Positions 17,861 to 27,256 of a stretch of 64,000 nt of DNA are shown in pieces. The notes under the pieces were generated by a model that saw only the letters and a program-made list of their open reading frames with translations, was not told where the DNA came from and did no database searches. Position numbers and translations under genes: made by a program. The number at the start of each line of letters is the position of its first letter. Positions within the stretch are counted from its first letter, which is position 1. The DNA is taken from positions 73,953 through 137,952 of the forward strand of contig JAQUCT010000001.1 of the NCBI GenBank assembly GCA_028686075.1, given 5' to 3'. The DNA comes from Bacillota bacterium. Its GTDB lineage: Bacteria; Bacillota; Clostridia; Ch29.

Positions 17861-17878
17861 AAGGATTCATGAATCCTT
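17861..17878. repeat. 18-bp perfect palindrome
   Basis: AAGGATTCATGAATCCTT reads the same on both strands. It lies between the DUF2007 gene and the hisC remnant, with no obvious partner gene. Confidence 0.6.
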
Positions 17879-17936
17879 ATATCACAATATTATATGTTTA
17901 TATATTGACAGGTTGTTGTAGCATCTGTCTTTTTTG

Positions 17937-18150
17937 TTATTTCCTAAGCACTTCCTTAAGCTGTTCTATAAACCTCTTATTCTGCTCCATTGTACCTATT
18001 GTTACCCTTATAAATGTATCCTTTATAGGCCTTATTATTACGCCCCGTTTTTGCATTTCCACAAAGACTTAGCCGCAATCTCTTTCAACGTCCACGTATA
18101 TGTAGTTGGCCGGGTAGGGACGTACTTGATATCCATTTCCTCAAAGCATG
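17937..18150 (-). pseudogene. hisC: hisC remnant: C-terminal fragment of histidinol-phosphate aminotransferase
   Basis: The minus strand encodes ANYIYVDVERDCG, then an in-frame TAA (18069-18071), then VFVEMQKRGVIIRPIKDTF continuing to IRVTIGTMEQNKRF and a normal stop at 17937-17939. This is the conserved end of HisC. Upstream, EEMDIKYVPT is in another frame, so a frameshift lies near 18110-18118. Only about 65 codons remain, with one frameshift and one nonsense codon, so the gene is dead. The rest of hisC is absent; 18151-18285 shows no further homology I can see. Confidence 0.78.
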
Positions 18151-18285
18151 AATATAAATAACAGATTAAGGAAAAATACTAATGTCACGCTGCTTTGATA
18201 AAAATGTGAAAAAATAAAAGGATTTTATTAGGCTTTAATAGAATATTAATATGTTAAACTATTGTAGAAACAAGGGGGAGAATTA

Positions 18286-20355
18286 ATGAAAGAGTATCAA
18301 ACCGATAAAATAAGGAATGTAGCCCTCGTAGGCCATGGTGGAAACGGAAAGACAACCCTGGCCGAAGCCATGCTATATAACGGCAAGGCAGTTGAAAGGA
18401 TTGGAAAGGTGGAGGAAGGCACCACCGTTTCAGATTTTGACCCCGAAGAAATAAAAAGGCAGATTTCAATAGGTGCCTCGGTACTGCCCGTTGAGTGGAA
18501 GGATATCAAGATTAATGTATTGGATACTCCGGGATATTTTGACTTTGTAGGGGAAGTCTTCTCAAGTCTTAAGGTTGCCGAAGGAGCAGTCCTTTTGGTG
18601 GATGCATCTTCCGGTATCGAGGTGGGCACTGAAAAGGGTTGGGAATATACCAGCCAAAGGAGTATGCCCAGGATAGTGTTTGTGAACAAGATGAACCGGG
18701 AGAACGCGGACTTTTTTAAGGTTGTTGAAGACTTAAGGGAGATGTTCGGCGTGAGCATAGCACCCTTCCAAATACCAATCGGGGCTGGAGAAACTTTCAA
18801 AGGCCTTGTTAACGTTGTGGATATGAAAGCAAGGCAGTACACCGGGACACAGTACAAGGACACCGAAATCCCCGATGAGTATAAGGACAGGATAGAGCCC
18901 ATTAGGGAAATGGTAATGGAAGCGGTAGCGGAGACCGACGATGAACTTATGATGAAGTTCTTCGACGGGGAGGCCTTTACTGAGGAGGAAATAAGGGAAG
19001 GCTTGCGAAAGGGCGTGCTAAGCGGGAAAATAGTACCGGTGCTGTGCGGTTCCGGGGATTTAAACATTGGGGTGGAGACCCTGATGGACACCATTGCCGA
19101 TTACCTGCCCTCGCCCAAGGACGGAGCGGAGGTGGATGCACTAAGTAAAGACGGTGCCCCAACAAAGAAGAAACTCACTGCTGACGGCTCGTTTTCAGCC
19201 CAGGTATTTAAGACTATAGCCGATCCCTATGTTGGGAAGATTTCCATATTCAAGGTGATAAGCGGCAGTTTTACCGCAGAGACAACTCTTTATAACGTCA
19301 GCAAAGGTGAAAAGGAGAAATTCGGAAACATTTTCCTTATAAGGGGTAAAAAGCAGATAAACATAGACAGGGTCTATGCCGGTGATATAGTAGCCGTGGC
19401 AAAGCTGCAGCATACCGTTACCGGAGATACCCTCGCCGAGGAAAAGTCCGATTTTGTATATAAGCCGATACAATTCCCCGAACCAAGCATATCGCTGGCA
19501 ATAGAACCCAAGGCAAAGGGGGATGAAGAGAAAATAAGTGGCGGACTGCACAGGCTTCTTGAAGAGGACCCCACATTCCTGGTGGAAAAGAATTCAGAAA
19601 CCGGAGACCTGCTTATCTCGGGACAGGGAGAGGTACATATAGAGGTAATAACCAGGAAGCTCTCTAGCAAATTCGGTGTGGAAGTGGCCCTTAAGGACCC
19701 GAAACTTCCCTACAGAGAAACTATAAAGGGTACCGCCAAGGCCGAAGGAAAACACAAAAAACAATCGGGAGGCCGCGGCCAGTACGGTCATGTATGGATT
19801 GAGTTTGAACCCCTTCAAGACATGGATACCGACCTTGAATTCGTCGATAAAATAGTGGGCGGGGTTGTACCCAGGCAGTTTATTCCTGCCGTTGAAAAGG
19901 GCCTTCGGGAAGCCATTAAGGAAGGAGTTCTGGCAGAATACCCGGTGGTGGGAATAAGGGCAACCCTTTATGATGGTTCTTTCCATAACGTGGATTCCGA
20001 TGAAATGTCCTTCAAGATAGCGGCTAACCTTTCCTACAAGAAAGGTATGAAGGAATCAAACCCAGTACTCCTTGAGCCTATAATGAGGCTTGAAATAGTT
20101 GTACCGGAGGACTACATGGGCGATGTAATAGGCGATATAAATAAAAAACGCGGTCGGATCCTGGGCATGGAACCAAAAGAAGGCAAACAGCTTATTATAG
20201 CTGAAGCTCCTCTGGCCGAAATGTTCAAGTACGCCACCGATTTGAGGTCTATGACCCAGGCAAGGGGCAGTTTCACTATGAAGTTTGAAAGATACGAAGA
20301 GGTTCCGCCGATGATTACCGAGAAGGTAATAGCGGAGGCTCAAAAGGAAGAATAG
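18286..20355 (+). CDS. EF-G paralogue (translation-factor GTPase, FusA2-like)
   Basis: The protein has 689 residues and is a full-length translation GTPase. The G1 motif is GHGGNGKTT instead of the AHIDAGKTT of the canonical EF-G at 51645, G3 is DTPGYFDF and G4 NKMN. All EF-G domains are present to the C terminus. Such second EF-Gs are common in Clostridia; a role in recycling, rescue or slow translocation is possible but not shown by sequence. It has its own terminator. A TAAACT preceded by TGT (18252-18260) may be its -10. GGGGGAG precedes the ATG. Confidence 0.88.
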   Translation: MKEYQTDKIRNVALVGHGGNGKTTLAEAMLYNGKAVERIGKVEEGTTVSDFDPEEIKRQISIGASVLPVEWKDIKINVLDTPGYFDFVGEVFSSLKVAEGAVLLVDASSGIEVGTEKGWEYTSQRSMPRIVFVNKMNRENADFFKVVEDLREMFGVSIAPFQIPIGAGETFKGLVNVVDMKARQYTGTQYKDTEIPDEYKDRIEPIREMVMEAVAETDDELMMKFFDGEAFTEEEIREGLRKGVLSGKIVPVLCGSGDLNIGVETLMDTIADYLPSPKDGAEVDALSKDGAPTKKKLTADGSFSAQVFKTIADPYVGKISIFKVISGSFTAETTLYNVSKGEKEKFGNIFLIRGKKQINIDRVYAGDIVAVAKLQHTVTGDTLAEEKSDFVYKPIQFPEPSISLAIEPKAKGDEEKISGGLHRLLEEDPTFLVEKNSETGDLLISGQGEVHIEVITRKLSSKFGVEVALKDPKLPYRETIKGTAKAEGKHKKQSGGRGQYGHVWIEFEPLQDMDTDLEFVDKIVGGVVPRQFIPAVEKGLREAIKEGVLAEYPVVGIRATLYDGSFHNVDSDEMSFKIAANLSYKKGMKESNPVLLEPIMRLEIVVPEDYMGDVIGDINKKRGRILGMEPKEGKQLIIAEAPLAEMFKYATDLRSMTQARGSFTMKFERYEEVPPMITEKVIAEAQKEE

Positions 20356-20365
20356 CAGTTACTTC

Positions 20366-20391
20366 AAGAACCGGAGAAATCCGGTTCTTTT
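20366..20391 (+). terminator. terminator of the EF-G paralogue
   Basis: A 10-bp stem AAGAACCGGA/TCCGGTTCTT with a GAAA tetraloop, then TT. Confidence 0.85.
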
Positions 20392-20468
20392 GATTTTCCG
20401 GAATAAACTAAGGTCTTACAATAAACAATATTGACAAAAGAAACGGCAAACAACCGGAGGTGATATGG

Positions 20469-20660
20469 ATGGAAAACAAAGAGGACCGAAGGGGCAACAG
20501 AGTGGAGATGCCGAATAGGGATTCCGAGGAACAGGATAGCATGATTGACAAAACCGCATACGGGGAATTTGTGTCGACCTTCCACGGATGGGCTAGTTTT
20601 GAGGAGCAGATAAAAAGTGCCAACAGGATATATGAGATTACAGGTAAAAAACGGGGATAG
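20469..20660 (+). CDS. small hypothetical protein, 63 residues
   Basis: A strong ribosome site GGAGGTGAT (20456-20464) precedes the ATG at 20469. The N-terminal half is highly charged and the C-terminal half (YGEFVSTFHGWASFEEQIKS) is mixed and could be helical. I do not recognise it. The stop codon lies in the loop of a strong terminator, so this is a compact single-gene unit ahead of ctsR. A TTGACA at 20431 has no matching -10. Confidence 0.5.
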   Translation: MENKEDRRGNRVEMPNRDSEEQDSMIDKTAYGEFVSTFHGWASFEEQIKSANRIYEITGKKRG

Positions 20661-20672
20661 CCCCGTTTTTTT
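20646..20672 (+). terminator. terminator overlapping the small ORF's stop
   Basis: AAAACGGGG/CCCCGTTTT with loop ATAG, then TTT. The loop contains the TAG stop of the 63-residue ORF. Confidence 0.88.
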
Positions 20673-20726
20673 ATTGGGGTGTCGATTAAAGGGAAAAACT
20701 TATGGGAAAGAATAAGAAAAATACTA

Positions 20727-20755
20727 TTGAAAAGTTTTTGTAATTCTATTATAAT
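20727..20755 (+). promoter_or_regulatory. ctsR operon promoter
   Basis: TTGAAA, 17 bp, TATAAT. Confidence 0.88.
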
Positions 20756-20761
20756 ATTAAT

Positions 20762-20778
20762 AGTCAAAGAAAGTCAAA
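20762..20778 (+). promoter_or_regulatory. CtsR operator
   Basis: AGTCAAA-GAA-AGTCAAA is a full match to the CtsR heptad direct repeat (RGTCAAA-NAN-RGTCAAA). It lies just downstream of the -10, so CtsR would repress its own operon. Confidence 0.92.
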
Positions 20779-20799
20779 CAGCAAACAGAGGTGATGCTT

Positions 20800-21261
20800 T
20801 TGTCACGCTTAAGCGACATTATAGAGCGGTTTATAAAGGAGCTTATGAGGGATGCCAATACGGATATGCTGGAAATACAAAGGAACGAGCTGGCGGATCA
20901 TTTTAATTGCGCCCCGTCTCAGATAAACTACGTTCTTTCAACCCGGTTCACGGTAGACAAGGGCTATTATATAGTAAGCAGGAGAGGCGGGGGTGGTTTT
21001 ATCCGGATTATGAAACTGGATACGGAGACCATACCCTTTGTAGGATATCTAATATTTGAGCATATAGGCGACAGCATATCCCAGCTTGATGCCTCAAGGA
21101 TTCTGGCCAACATTGAGGAAAAGGGTATCATAACCCCGCGGGAAAGGGCAATAATGGAGGCTGCCACAAACGGCAGAAGCCTTAACGTGTTTTCGCCGCC
21201 CAAGGACGTTGTGAGGGCAAAACTGTTAAAATCAATGCTTTCTGTGCTTATTACAGATTAG
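20800..21261 (+). CDS. ctsR: transcriptional repressor CtsR
   Basis: The protein has 153 residues, the usual CtsR length. It opens SRLSDIIERFIKELM and has the winged helix-turn-helix segment EIQRNELADHFNCAPSQINY and the GGGGFIRI wing that reads the operator. It represses class III heat-shock genes until inactivated by heat and McsB/ClpC. I place the start at the TTG at 20800, which aligns with known CtsR and sits behind AGAGGTGAT; the in-frame GTG (20791) and ATG (20794) overlap that ribosome site. Confidence 0.95.
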   Translation: MSRLSDIIERFIKELMRDANTDMLEIQRNELADHFNCAPSQINYVLSTRFTVDKGYYIVSRRGGGGFIRIMKLDTETIPFVGYLIFEHIGDSISQLDASRILANIEEKGIITPRERAIMEAATNGRSLNVFSPPKDVVRAKLLKSMLSVLITD

Positions 21262-21273
21262 GAGGGAAGAAAT

Positions 21274-21777
21274 ATGTTTTGTGACAAGTGCGGGAAAAAC
21301 CCCGCTGTGGTTCATAGGATTACTACAATAAACGGCAAGAAAAAGGAGGTCCATCTTTGCAAAGAGTGTGCGATGCAGGAAAAGGGCATTATTATAGACA
21401 GCCCCTTTTCAATAAACGCTTTGCTTTCATCGCTGTTGGATATGGGAGGGGAAACACCCATCAAGGTAGAGAAACTGGAGACGGTAAAGTGCAGCCAGTG
21501 CGGTATGGGTTTTGTCGAGTTTAAAAAGACCGGAAAGCTGGGCTGTGGCGAATGCTATGCTTCTTTCGAGGATAGACTGTTGCCGCTTTTAAAAAGGGTC
21601 CAGGGCAATACACGGCATTCCGGTAAGATACCAAGGCGAATAGGGGGGGCCCTAAGGACAAAAAAGGAAATAGAAAGCCTTCAGGAGGAATTGGAAAGGG
21701 CCGTTAGGGCGGAGGAATACGAAAGAGCTGTGGAGCTTAGGGATAGGATTAAAAGCCTTAGAGAGGGCAGTAAATAG
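21274..21777 (+). CDS. mcsA: McsA, zinc-finger activator of the arginine kinase McsB
   Basis: The protein has 167 residues. It has two pairs of CxxC zinc ligands near the N terminus (CDKCG, CKECA), another two in the middle (CSQCG, CGECY), and a C-terminal UVR motif (EELERAVRAEEYERAVELRD) shared with UvrB and ClpC. It activates McsB and protects against metal and thiol stress in related bacteria. It sits 12 nt after ctsR in the classical order. Confidence 0.95.
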   Translation: MFCDKCGKNPAVVHRITTINGKKKEVHLCKECAMQEKGIIIDSPFSINALLSSLLDMGGETPIKVEKLETVKCSQCGMGFVEFKKTGKLGCGECYASFEDRLLPLLKRVQGNTRHSGKIPRRIGGALRTKKEIESLQEELERAVRAEEYERAVELRDRIKSLREGSK

Positions 21778-21788
21778 GGGGTGGGATA

Positions 21789-22811
21789 ATGATGGACTGG
21801 ATAAACGGTGACGGGCCGGATAATGATATAGTCTTGAGTTCCCGAATCCGGTTGGCAAGAAACATAAAGAGCATACCTTTTCCTGATCGGTTGGACGGGC
21901 AGGGAGCGGCAAGGGTAATCGGTATGATAAAGGAAGCCATCGAGCGCAACCCGGTTTTGGCGGGAGATTTTAACTTTACCGTTCTTAAAAGTATATCCCC
22001 GCTGGATGCAAGGGTGCTTGTGGAAAAACACCTGATTAGCCCCGCTCTTGTGGAAAGGCATGAAAATTCTGCTGTATTTACAAGAAAGGACCACCGGGTA
22101 AGTATAATGGTAAACGAAGAGGACCATATAAGGATGCAGGTTCTGCTTCCCGGGTTGCAGCTGGAGGCTGGCTGGGACCTGGCGGGTAAAATAGACGATG
22201 TTTTGGAAGAGAGCATTAACTACGCCTTTGACGAGGACATGGGCTATCTTACCGCCTGTCCTACCAATACCGGTACCGGTATGCGAGCTTCGGTCATGGT
22301 TCATCTTCCTGCACTGGTACTCACCAACCAATTCAACAGGCTTTCCCAGGCCTTGAACCATCTAGGTCTTGTAGTAAGAGGTATTTACGGCGAGGGGACC
22401 GAGGTGGTGGGAAACATGGTCCAGATTTCAAACCAGCTCACCCTTGGTAAGTCTGAAGAGCACATAATAGAAAGCCTCAAGGGTATGACCAAGGAGATAA
22501 TAAATAATGAGAAGCAGGCAAGGAATGCCCTGGTTTCCGGAAACAAAACGGTGCTAGAGGATAAGGTTTGCAGGTCCTATGGGCTGCTTACCGGGGCGAG
22601 AATTATTTCGTCAAGGGAGCTTATGGAGCTTCTTTCGGATGTAAGGCTTGGTATGGACCTTGGAGTGCTGACAGAGGTTAACCGTAGGGATATAAATGAA
22701 ATAATGCTGGAGTCGCAGCCGGCTTCTCTTCAGAAAAAAGCGGGCAAACAGCTCTCTGACACCGAGAGGGACGTATTCCGGTCGGAGTTAATAAGAAAAA
22801 AACTTAAATAG
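21789..22811 (+). CDS. mcsB: protein-arginine kinase McsB
   Basis: The protein has 340 residues, slightly shorter than the roughly 360 of Bacillus. It has the phosphagen-kinase motifs [37 protein letters not shown] and the flexible-loop segment [19 protein letters not shown]. It marks proteins by arginine phosphorylation for ClpCP and inactivates CtsR. Two adjacent in-frame ATGs (21789, 21792) are equally possible starts. clpC follows 11 nt later. Confidence 0.95.
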   Translation: MMDWINGDGPDNDIVLSSRIRLARNIKSIPFPDRLDGQGAARVIGMIKEAIERNPVLAGDFNFTVLKSISPLDARVLVEKHLISPALVERHENSAVFTRKDHRVSIMVNEEDHIRMQVLLPGLQLEAGWDLAGKIDDVLEESINYAFDEDMGYLTACPTNTGTGMRASVMVHLPALVLTNQFNRLSQALNHLGLVVRGIYGEGTEVVGNMVQISNQLTLGKSEEHIIESLKGMTKEIINNEKQARNALVSGNKTVLEDKVCRSYGLLTGARIISSRELMELLSDVRLGMDLGVLTEVNRRDINEIMLESQPASLQKKAGKQLSDTERDVFRSELIRKKLK

Positions 22812-22822
22812 GAGGAGTTTTA

Positions 22823-25258
22823 ATGGATATAAACGAAAGATTTACCGAAAGGGCACAGCGGGCAATAATAATTGCCCAGCAGGAAGCAGCGGGCCTCGGC
22901 CATAACTATATAGGCACCGAACACCTACTGTTGGGCCTTGTTAAGGAAGGCAAGGGCATAGCGGCACAGGTGCTAAAGGGTATGGGAGTGGATTCTTCCA
23001 AGGTTATAGAAAAGATAGAGGAACTGATAGGCAGAGGAGAGGGCAGTGTAGTAGGGCAGCTTATAGATTTAACACCCCGGTCCAAAAGGGTGTTAGAGCT
23101 TAGTTACCTGGAGGCACGGCGCATGAACCACAATTATGTGGGCACTGAGCATATACTTCTGGGTCTTATAAGGGAGGGTGAAGGGGTAGCCGCCAAGGTG
23201 CTAAAGGACCTAAATGTTGACCTGGGTAAAGCAAGGGAGGAAATCCTGAAAAACCTAAGCGGTGGTGCGGTGGGCCAGGGTGGTTCCGTACAGGGCAATG
23301 CCGGGACCCCGACGCTTGACCAGTACGGCAGGGACCTTACTCAGATGGTGAGAGAAGGGAAGTTTGACCCGGTTATAGGGAGGGCAAAGGAGATAGAAAG
23401 GGTTATCCAGATACTGAGCCGGCGTACCAAAAACAACCCGGTACTCATAGGGGAACCGGGGGTAGGAAAGACAGCCATAGCGGAGGGTTTGGCTCAGATA
23501 ATAGTTGAGGGACAGGTGCCGGAGATGCTCAAGGATAAAAGGGTGGTTACGCTGGACCTTGCCTCCATGGTTGCAGGAGCAAAATACCGAGGTGAGTTTG
23601 AAGACAGGCTGAAGAAGGTAATGTCGGAACTTACCGCCGCCGCAAACGTTATACTCTTTATTGATGAAATGCACACAATAATAGGGGCCGGAGCTGCGGA
23701 GGGTGCAATTGACGCTTCCAATATCCTAAAGCCTGCCCTATCAAGGGGAGAAATCCAGGCCATAGGAGCAACAACCATTGATGAATATAGGAAACACGTC
23801 GAAAAGGACCCTGCCCTTGAACGAAGGTTCCAGCCGATAATGGTGGGCGAACCGACGGTGGAAGAAACGGTTGGGATACTGAAGGGTTTGAGGGATAGGT
23901 ACGAATCCCATCACAGGGTCAAGATAACCGATAAGGCTATAGACGCTGCGGCAACGTTATCCTACAGGTACATCGCCGATAGGTTTCTTCCCGATAAGGC
24001 TATAGACCTGATTGACGAAGCGGCATCCAAAGTCAGGATTAAAACCATAACGGCACCATCGGAATTGAATGAACTGGAAGAGAAGATAGAGGGTCTCAAA
24101 AAGGAAAAGGAGGAGGCCATAAGTCACCAGGAATTTGAAAAGGCTGCCGACCTGAGGGACGAGGAACGTAAGCTGAAAGAGAAGCTAAGCGATATAAAGA
24201 GCAGTTGGGAGAAGGATACCCGCCAGACTACCGCGGTGGTGGATGAAGAAAACATAGCGGAAATAGTCGCGGAATGGACCGGGATTCCCGTTACAAGGCT
24301 TGCAGAGGAGGAAACCCAGCGCCTGAATCGGCTTGAGGACGTACTGCACAAAAGGGTAATAGGACAGGACGAGGCGGTCGGAGCAGTGGCCAAGGCGGTC
24401 AGAAGGGCTAGAGTAGGGCTTAAGGACCCCAAAAGGCCCGTTGGGTCCTTCATATTTCTGGGACCGACGGGGGTGGGTAAAACCGAGCTGTCCAGGGCCC
24501 TTGCGGAAGCACTGTTCGGGGATGAGGACGCGACCGTAAGGATAGACATGTCCGAGTATATGGAAAAGCACTCGGTATCAAGGCTGGTGGGCTCACCGCC
24601 GGGATACGTGGGATACGAAGAGGGAGGACAGCTGACCGAAAAGGTCCGTCGCAAACCCTATTCGGTAATACTGATGGACGAGATAGAAAAGGCCCATCCC
24701 GACGTGTTCAATATACTCCTGCAAATTCTGGAGGACGGAAGGCTGACCGATTCAAAGGGCCGTGTAGTGGACTTCAAAAACACTGTGGTTATCATGACCT
24801 CCAACGTAGGGGCCCATACAATCAGGAAACAAAAAAGCCTTGGCTTTGCCGGAGTAACCGATGACAGCAAAAAGGACGAATACGAAAGGATGAAGGAACG
24901 GGTAATGGAGGAACTCAAAAAGACCTTCAGGCCAGAGTTCCTGAACAGGGTAGACGAAGTTATAGTATTCCACCAGTTGGATGAGGACCACATACTGAGT
25001 ATTGTACACCTTATGCTGGAAAAACTGATCCAAAGGGTTAAAGGCATGAATATAGACATGGAGGTAACGCAGGATGCAAAGCGGCTTATAGTCAAGGAAG
25101 GCTTCGACCCGATGTACGGGGCAAGGCCTTTGAGGAGGGCTATACAGAACATGATTGAGGACAGACTGTCGGAGGAGATGCTGGGTGCCGGTATTAAGGA
25201 AGGGGATTCTGTGATAGTTGACGCAAAGGACGGCAGGATTACCGTAACGCGCAAATAA
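22823..25258 (+). CDS. clpC: ATP-dependent Clp protease ATPase subunit ClpC
   Basis: The protein has 811 residues. It has two N-terminal Clp repeats (about 1-145), a first AAA+ module with Walker A GEPGVGKT (from residue 210), a middle UVR/coiled domain (about 410-470), and a second AAA+ module with GPTGVGKT (from residue 547). It unfolds substrates, including arginine-phosphorylated proteins, for ClpP. A ribosome site GGAGGAG precedes the ATG. It is the last gene of the CtsR operon proper. Confidence 0.97.
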   Translation: MDINERFTERAQRAIIIAQQEAAGLGHNYIGTEHLLLGLVKEGKGIAAQVLKGMGVDSSKVIEKIEELIGRGEGSVVGQLIDLTPRSKRVLELSYLEARRMNHNYVGTEHILLGLIREGEGVAAKVLKDLNVDLGKAREEILKNLSGGAVGQGGSVQGNAGTPTLDQYGRDLTQMVREGKFDPVIGRAKEIERVIQILSRRTKNNPVLIGEPGVGKTAIAEGLAQIIVEGQVPEMLKDKRVVTLDLASMVAGAKYRGEFEDRLKKVMSELTAAANVILFIDEMHTIIGAGAAEGAIDASNILKPALSRGEIQAIGATTIDEYRKHVEKDPALERRFQPIMVGEPTVEETVGILKGLRDRYESHHRVKITDKAIDAAATLSYRYIADRFLPDKAIDLIDEAASKVRIKTITAPSELNELEEKIEGLKKEKEEAISHQEFEKAADLRDEERKLKEKLSDIKSSWEKDTRQTTAVVDEENIAEIVAEWTGIPVTRLAEEETQRLNRLEDVLHKRVIGQDEAVGAVAKAVRRARVGLKDPKRPVGSFIFLGPTGVGKTELSRALAEALFGDEDATVRIDMSEYMEKHSVSRLVGSPPGYVGYEEGGQLTEKVRRKPYSVILMDEIEKAHPDVFNILLQILEDGRLTDSKGRVVDFKNTVVIMTSNVGAHTIRKQKSLGFAGVTDDSKKDEYERMKERVMEELKKTFRPEFLNRVDEVIVFHQLDEDHILSIVHLMLEKLIQRVKGMNIDMEVTQDAKRLIVKEGFDPMYGARPLRRAIQNMIEDRLSEEMLGAGIKEGDSVIVDAKDGRITVTRK

Positions 25259-25302
25259 TCCGACAGGAACGGTAAAATAAAAAGAAGTAAAGGGGATAGG
25301 AC

Positions 25303-26661
25303 ATGGCCAGAACAAAGAGCGTATTCGTTTGCCAGCACTGTGGGTATGAAAGCCCGAGATGGATGGGCCGGTGCCCGGGATGTGACGAATGGAACACCAT
25401 GACGGAGGAACTTATAAACAAAAAGGCCCAACGTGGGGGCTTGTCCGGTAGGACCGGCAACAAGCCGGTCCCGATGGACAGGGTGGACCTGTCAAAGGAA
25501 ACAAGAGACGGTACAGGTATGGCAGAGCTTGACAGGGTCCTCGGGGGCGGCATAGTCAGGGGTTCGCTGGTGCTGGTGGGCGGCGATCCCGGTATAGGTA
25601 AATCCACCCTCCTCCTCCAACTGGCGGGCAGTATATCCCAGAGGCAGAGGACTCTGTACATGTCCGGGGAGGAATCGGTAAAACAGATTAAATTGAGGGC
25701 TGAACGCCTGGGCATAAACAGCGAGAATATATTTCTGCTGGGGGAGACGGATATTGACCTTATACTGGATCAGATAAAGACCTTTAATCCCGATATGATA
25801 ATAATTGATTCTATCCAGACCATGTATACTTCGGAGATTTCCTCAGCCCCGGGCAGTGTCAGCCAGGTAAGGGAGGTAACGGGAAGGCTGCTTAGGACGG
25901 CAAAGACCATGTCTATCCCCATATTTATAATAGGCCATGTGACTAAACAGGGTGCCATAGCAGGGCCTAGGGTTTTGGAGCATATGGTGGATACCGTATT
26001 GTACTTTGAGGGAGAGAGATACTACAGCTACAGGGTGATACGATCGGTAAAGAACCGGTTTGGTTCTACAAACGAAATAGGGGTATTTGAAATGAAGGAC
26101 AAAGGGCTGGTGGAGGTTCCTAACCCCTCGGAGTTTATGCTGGCGGGACGGCCGCTGGGCGTACCGGGTACGGTGGTGGTATGCAGCATGGAGGGTACCC
26201 GACCGATGCTTATAGAGCTGCAGGCGTTGGTAAGCATTTCAAACCTGGGGATGCCAAGGAGAATGGCAACGGGTATAGATTATAACAGGCTGTCCATGCT
26301 GATGGCGGTTATGGAAAAAAGGCTGGGCATGCAGGTGCAGGGGCAGGACGCCTTTGTGAACGTGGTGGGCGGCCTTAAGATAGACGAGCCGGCGGCGGAC
26401 CTGGGTATCGTTACCGCGGTTGCATCTAGCTTCAGGAACGTGCCCGTTGATAAGGGTACTGTGGTGATCGGAGAGGTTGGTCTTACCGGTGAGGTGCGGG
26501 CGGTGAACTCCATAGACCGAAGGGTTGCCGAGGCGGCAAAGCTTGGGTTTGGGCACTGCATAGTTCCGAAGGATAATTTACGGCAAATTGAAGATGCCGC
26601 CGCCCGGATAACAGGGGTGGGAAACCTTGCGGAGGCTTTGGACGCTACCCTTGGAGATTAA
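25303..26661 (+). CDS. radA: DNA repair protein RadA/Sms
   Basis: The protein has 452 residues. It has an N-terminal zinc finger (Cys10, 13, 24, 27), Walker A GDPGIGKST, the RadA-specific KNRFG motif, and a Lon-like C-terminal domain. It processes recombination intermediates as a helicase. It sits 44 nt after clpC, the usual neighbour. disA, often next, is absent; the following gene converges from the other strand only 2 bp away. Confidence 0.96.
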   Translation: MARTKSVFVCQHCGYESPRWMGRCPGCDEWNTMTEELINKKAQRGGLSGRTGNKPVPMDRVDLSKETRDGTGMAELDRVLGGGIVRGSLVLVGGDPGIGKSTLLLQLAGSISQRQRTLYMSGEESVKQIKLRAERLGINSENIFLLGETDIDLILDQIKTFNPDMIIIDSIQTMYTSEISSAPGSVSQVREVTGRLLRTAKTMSIPIFIIGHVTKQGAIAGPRVLEHMVDTVLYFEGERYYSYRVIRSVKNRFGSTNEIGVFEMKDKGLVEVPNPSEFMLAGRPLGVPGTVVVCSMEGTRPMLIELQALVSISNLGMPRRMATGIDYNRLSMLMAVMEKRLGMQVQGQDAFVNVVGGLKIDEPAADLGIVTAVASSFRNVPVDKGTVVIGEVGLTGEVRAVNSIDRRVAEAAKLGFGHCIVPKDNLRQIEDAAARITGVGNLAEALDATLGD

Positions 26662-26663
26662 TA

Positions 26664-27059
26664 CTAAAGCATATTGTATATCCCAAGGGTTTTTATCTTT
26701 TTGTATTCTTTTTGCATTACATTGTAAAAGTCCATATCCAAAAGGCTACAAATAGCAGCCATGTAAAACATATTTGCTCCTAGTTCTGTTTCGATTACAT
26801 CTTTGCAGCTTTCACACAGTTCTCCTCTTATATGCGAATCCATGTACTCGGTCAGTTCTTTTAGTGATGCGCTACTTGGGGTGCTTTGTTTCTTTGCGTC
26901 TATGTGTAGACAGCCGCAGTTGGTTACAGCCTTGGCTATTGCACGGTTTACCCTTGCACTTGACTCCTGGTACTTGGTGATCACATCGAGTATACTCTTG
27001 TGTCTTACTAGCAGTTGGGGAACAGAGTTTTGAAACTCATCGAATATCGAATCCTTCAT
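26664..27059 (-). CDS. conserved Clostridia-type protein of unknown function
   Basis: Minus strand, 131 residues. The start ATG at 27059 has an excellent GAAGGAGTGATG ribosome site; the open frame reaches 27116, but that extension has no site and enters a repeat element. The sequence (MKDSIFDEFQNSVPQLLVRH, with NRAIAKAVTNCGCLHI) looks like a small helical protein with cysteines in NCGC and CESC that could bind a metal. I think I have seen homologues beside radA in other Clostridia, but cannot name the family firmly. It converges on radA with no terminator between them. Confidence 0.72.
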   Translation of the reverse strand: MKDSIFDEFQNSVPQLLVRHKSILDVITKYQESSARVNRAIAKAVTNCGCLHIDAKKQSTPSSASLKELTEYMDSHIRGELCESCKDVIETELGANMFYMAAICSLLDMDFYNVMQKEYKKIKTLGIYNML

Positions 27060-27080
27060 TTCATCACTCCTTCTATATAT

Positions 27081-27256
27081 AACGTACTTAAGACTTAACA
27101 CCTTCTCACGTGTCATCCTGAGCGGTCACGTGTCATCCTGAGCGGTAGCGAAGGATCTTTCTTCAAGCCAGATTCTTCGGGCTTCGCCCTCAGAATGACA
27201 GGGGGTTTCGCTTCTTCGGAATGACAGGCAAAGGAATGTAATACTATTAATGCGTT
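27081..27256. mobile_element. MITE-like foldback element, copy 1
   Basis: About 176 bp. The ends are imperfect inverted repeats (AACGTACTTAAGACTTAACA at left; the complement of the right end reads AACGCATTAATAGTATTACA). Internally TGTCATCC on the left faces GGAATGACA on the right, so the whole unit can fold back. It contains a 20-bp tandem duplication (27106-27125 and 27126-27145). AT-rich TATATA flanks both ends, possibly the target site. It has no coding capacity. Copy 2 is at 42553-42720 in the opposite orientation. Confidence 0.7.

Noticed and set aside
17869..18072. 67-codon plus-strand ORF
   Set aside because: It is antisense to the hisC remnant and has no ribosome site.
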